From positions 1 through 8,069 of the forward strand of contig VSPW01000085.1 in assembly GCA_009775535.1 (NCBI GenBank): a DNA stretch of 8,069 nucleotides. Reading direction: 5' to 3'. A program made the position numbers and the translations under genes. Below are positions 6,133 to 8,069 of the stretch, one piece after another (the first letter of the stretch is position 1; each line of letters opens with the position of its first letter). The notes under the pieces are model-generated. The model made no database searches. It was not told the origin of the DNA and worked only from the letters and a program-made list of their open reading frames with translations. The stretch comes from Muribaculaceae bacterium. GTDB lineage: Bacteria; Bacteroidota; Bacteroidia; Bacteroidales; Muribaculaceae.

Positions 6133-7977
6133 TTATTTATCCGAGCAACTATCATTTGAGTCCATATCACCGGACGGATCGAGTCCGGCCTTTACAATCC
6201 TTGCCTTTGATTGGCCGACCACCTTGGCAAGTTCTGTCAACGATGCCTGACGTATCCGCTTCACACTCTTGAAATGAGAAAGCAGCAGTATGGCGGTCTT
6301 TTCGCCTATGCCTTTTATCGAATCGAGTTCGGATACCAGCTGGGACCTGGAACGGCGGTTGCGGTGGTGGGTTATACCGAAACGGTGGGCCTCATCACGC
6401 ATGTGCTGCACAACTTTCAGGGTCTCCGAATTCTTGTCGATATACAAAGGGATGCTATCGCCGGGGAAGTATATCTCCTCAAGGCGCTTTGCGATACCGA
6501 CCACGGCTATTGTTCCGCGCAGCCCTATTGACTCCAATGCTTCGACGGCGGCGCTCAGCTGGCCTTTACCGCCATCGACCACCACTAGCTGCGGAAGCCC
6601 CTGCCCTTCCTGCATAAGGCGTGTGTAGCGGCGCGTCAGCACTTCCTTCATTGAGGCGAAATCGTCAGGGCCTTCTACCGTCTTTATATTGAAGTGGCGA
6701 TAGTCCTTTTTAGACGGCCTTGCGTCACGGAACACGACACAGGAAGCCACCGGGTTTGTACCCTGTATGTTCGAGTTGTCGAAACACTCTATATGCCGTG
6801 GAAGTTCCGTGAGGTGGAAATCGGACTTGATACGTTCGAGCACCCTATCGGTACGGGCGGCGGGATCGGCTTTCTCCATATGCTTCAGCGAATCAATCTT
6901 CGACTGGCGGGCATTGCGTACCGATACTTCAAGGAGCTTGGCCTTATCCCCGCGCTGGGGTATGGTGAACGTAGCCTGAGACATCTCCACCTCTGGCATC
7001 ACAGGCACTACCACTTCTTCATAGTCCACATCAAGAGTGTCCTTGATTTCTTGCATGGCATAGGCAAGCAACTGCGGCTGCGATTCATCAAGGCGGCGCT
7101 TGTACCGCAATGTGACGCTCTTGACCACAGCACCACGGCGGACATGCATGTAGTTTATATATACGTCGCGGTCATCATCGTCAATGCCGAATACGTCAAT
7201 CTCAGAAATTGTCTGGCTTACAATGACACTCTTCGACTGGTAGTTCTCAATGAGCCGATAGCGCCCTTTCAGCTCCTGTGCCTCCTCGAAACGCAACTCG
7301 GCAGACAGACGTTCCATCTCTGAGCGGAGATATTGGAGCAGCTCGCGTGTCTCGCCGCGCAATATCTGTTTTGCACGGTCGATGAACACGCCATACGCTT
7401 CCTGAGAAATAGCTCCAGTACAGCATCCCCTACACTTCTTTATATGGTAATTGAGGCACAGCCGTCCCTTGCCCCTCGATATGTATTCAGGGGTGATGGG
7501 CAGGCGGCATGTCCGCAGCGGGTACAGCTCACATATAAGGTCGAGGACGGTACGGGCAACGGCCGTGTTGGTGTACGGCCCATAATACCTGGAACCGTCC
7601 TTGAGCTTGTTGCGCGTAAGGAATATCCGGGGATAATGCTCGTTGGTTACGACAATCCATGGATATGACTTGTCGTCCTTAAGGAGGACATTGTACCGCG
7701 GCTGATACTCCTTTATCATGGAGTTCTCCAGATTCAGGGCATCCTGCTCCGTGGGCACTACTATATAGCTCATGTCTGCAATGGCGCGGACAAGCAAGTT
7801 GGTGCGCAGCGAATCGTGGACACGGTTGAAATAAGACGATACCCTCCTTTTCAGGTTCTTGGCCTTACCTACATAAATCACCGTCCCCGCGGAGTCATAG
7901 TATGTATAGACTCCGGGGGTGTCGGGAAGGAATGATATCTTTTCCTTAAGCTTGGGCGATTTTTCGTGTATAGGCAA
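6133..7977 (-). CDS. uvrC: Excinuclease ABC subunit C (UvrC)
   Basis: UvrC makes both incisions flanking a lesion in nucleotide excision repair after UvrA/UvrB have loaded. The 614-residue length is normal. Domains in order: GIY-YIG nuclease at about 20-98 (GVY 22-24, YVGKAKNLKRR 35-45, E84 as probable metal ligand); a cysteine cluster C157, C174, C182, C186 with the spacing of the 4Fe-4S ligands known in E. coli UvrC; UVR helices that bind UvrB at about 218-252; an RNase H-like endonuclease domain with CFDNSN (D400), VVVDGGKGQL (D468) and RDEAHRFGITHHR (from 527); and a C-terminal helix-hairpin-helix pair at about 551-600 (IKGIGEKTA). No key residue is missing. The start codon is TTG at 7975-7977: the same frame has a TAA four codons upstream and no ATG between, while the next ATG (codon 69) would remove most of the GIY-YIG domain. 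A weak AAGG lies a few bases upstream of the TTG. It follows apt by 12 bp and precedes the lipoprotein gene by 17 bp, so is probably co-transcribed with both. Confidence 0.97.
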   Translation of the reverse strand: MPIHEKSPKLKEKISFLPDTPGVYTYYDSAGTVIYVGKAKNLKRRVSSYFNRVHDSLRTNLLVRAIADMSYIVVPTEQDALNLENSMIKEYQPRYNVLLKDDKSYPWIVVTNEHYPRIFLTRNKLKDGSRYYGPYTNTAVARTVLDLICELYPLRTCRLPITPEYISRGKGRLCLNYHIKKCRGCCTGAISQEAYGVFIDRAKQILRGETRELLQYLRSEMERLSAELRFEEAQELKGRYRLIENYQSKSVIVSQTISEIDVFGIDDDDRDVYINYMHVRRGAVVKSVTLRYKRRLDESQPQLLAYAMQEIKDTLDVDYEEVVVPVMPEVEMSQATFTIPQRGDKAKLLEVSVRNARQSKIDSLKHMEKADPAARTDRVLERIKSDFHLTELPRHIECFDNSNIQGTNPVASCVVFRDARPSKKDYRHFNIKTVEGPDDFASMKEVLTRRYTRLMQEGQGLPQLVVVDGGKGQLSAAVEALESIGLRGTIAVVGIAKRLEEIYFPGDSIPLYIDKNSETLKVVQHMRDEAHRFGITHHRNRRSRSQLVSELDSIKGIGEKTAILLLSHFKSVKRIRQASLTELAKVVGQSKARIVKAGLDPSGDMDSNDSCSDK

Positions 7978-7989
7978 TGGCGTACCTTA

Positions 7990-8069
7990 TCAATATACAA
8001 TCAATGAATCCACCTGGGCATCCTGCGGCAGGTTTGGACGGCCTCCCAGAGCAGAGATCTCTATAATGA
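7990..8069 (-). CDS. apt: Adenine phosphoribosyltransferase, C-terminal end (partial)
   Basis: Only the last 25 codons and the TGA stop (7990-7992) are inside the window; the gene enters from the right edge. The visible residues begin IIEISALGGR and end VDSLIVY. This matches, from memory of the family, the C-terminal beta-strand and tail of Bacteroides-type Apt (FIIEL.DL.G followed by a short acidic stretch and a hydrophobic end). Apt makes AMP from adenine and PRPP in cytoplasmic purine salvage. Position supports the call: in Bacteroides apt lies directly upstream of uvrC, as here, with 12 bp between the stop and the uvrC start. The PRPP-binding motif is outside the window, so the call rests on the tail and on synteny. 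Confidence 0.82.
   Translation of the reverse strand, partial: IIEISALGGRPNLPQDAQVDSLIVY

Noticed and set aside
6694..7323. Plus-strand frame of 209 codons
   Set aside because: It is antisense to the central part of uvrC, whose conserved motifs leave no doubt about the coding strand.

Overview
The window looks like chromosomal DNA of a Bacteroidales bacterium of moderate GC content. The evidence is the Bacteroides-type Apt tail followed by uvrC, a UvrC and a YifB with typical Bacteroidota wording, a DUF4369-like lipoprotein, an AlgI-type MBOAT gene paired with an SGNH gene, a near-consensus Bacteroidota -7 promoter box (TAnnTTTG), and starts without strong Shine-Dalgarno sequences. A Muribaculaceae-like origin is my guess only. 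All convincing genes lie on the minus strand, so the biological reading order runs from high to low coordinates.

Upstream block (8069 to 3394): the last 25 codons of apt (purine salvage), then uvrC (nucleotide excision repair, TTG start, 12 bp after apt), then a secreted lipoprotein with a DUF4369-like N-terminus and a thioredoxin-like C-terminus lacking the CxxC pair (17 bp gap), then a YifB/ComM-type Mg-chelatase-like AAA+ ATPase (43 bp gap) that carries an unusual insertion near its C-terminus. The close spacing suggests one transcript.

Middle block (3330 to 847): a membrane-bound O-acyltransferase (MBOAT, AlgI/DltB family) and, 4 bp later, a membrane-anchored SGNH-hydrolase-like protein. 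Together they form a typical surface-glycan O-acylation pair. Two bases after the SGNH stop is a 33-codon small ORF that may be translated by coupling. The yifB-MBOAT gap is only 63 bp with no promoter I can recognise, so read-through is possible.

Left end (846 to 1): an intergenic region with a Bacteroidota-type promoter reading leftward, a perfect hairpin plus T-tract oriented as a terminator for rightward transcription, and a leader of about 170 nt. After it comes a Gly/Gln/Tyr/Asn-rich low-complexity ORF built from QGGY-type repeats. It ends at a TAA, but the same repeat wording continues in the same reading frame past that stop. This is the most puzzling spot in the window. It may be the start of an RsuA/RluB-type pseudouridine synthase, which in Bacteroidota often carries such an N-terminal extension, interrupted by a nonsense codon; or it may be a stand-alone low-complexity protein.

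I see no mobile element, CRISPR array, tRNA, rRNA, phage gene or recognisable defence system. Most of the window is ordinary housekeeping and envelope biology.
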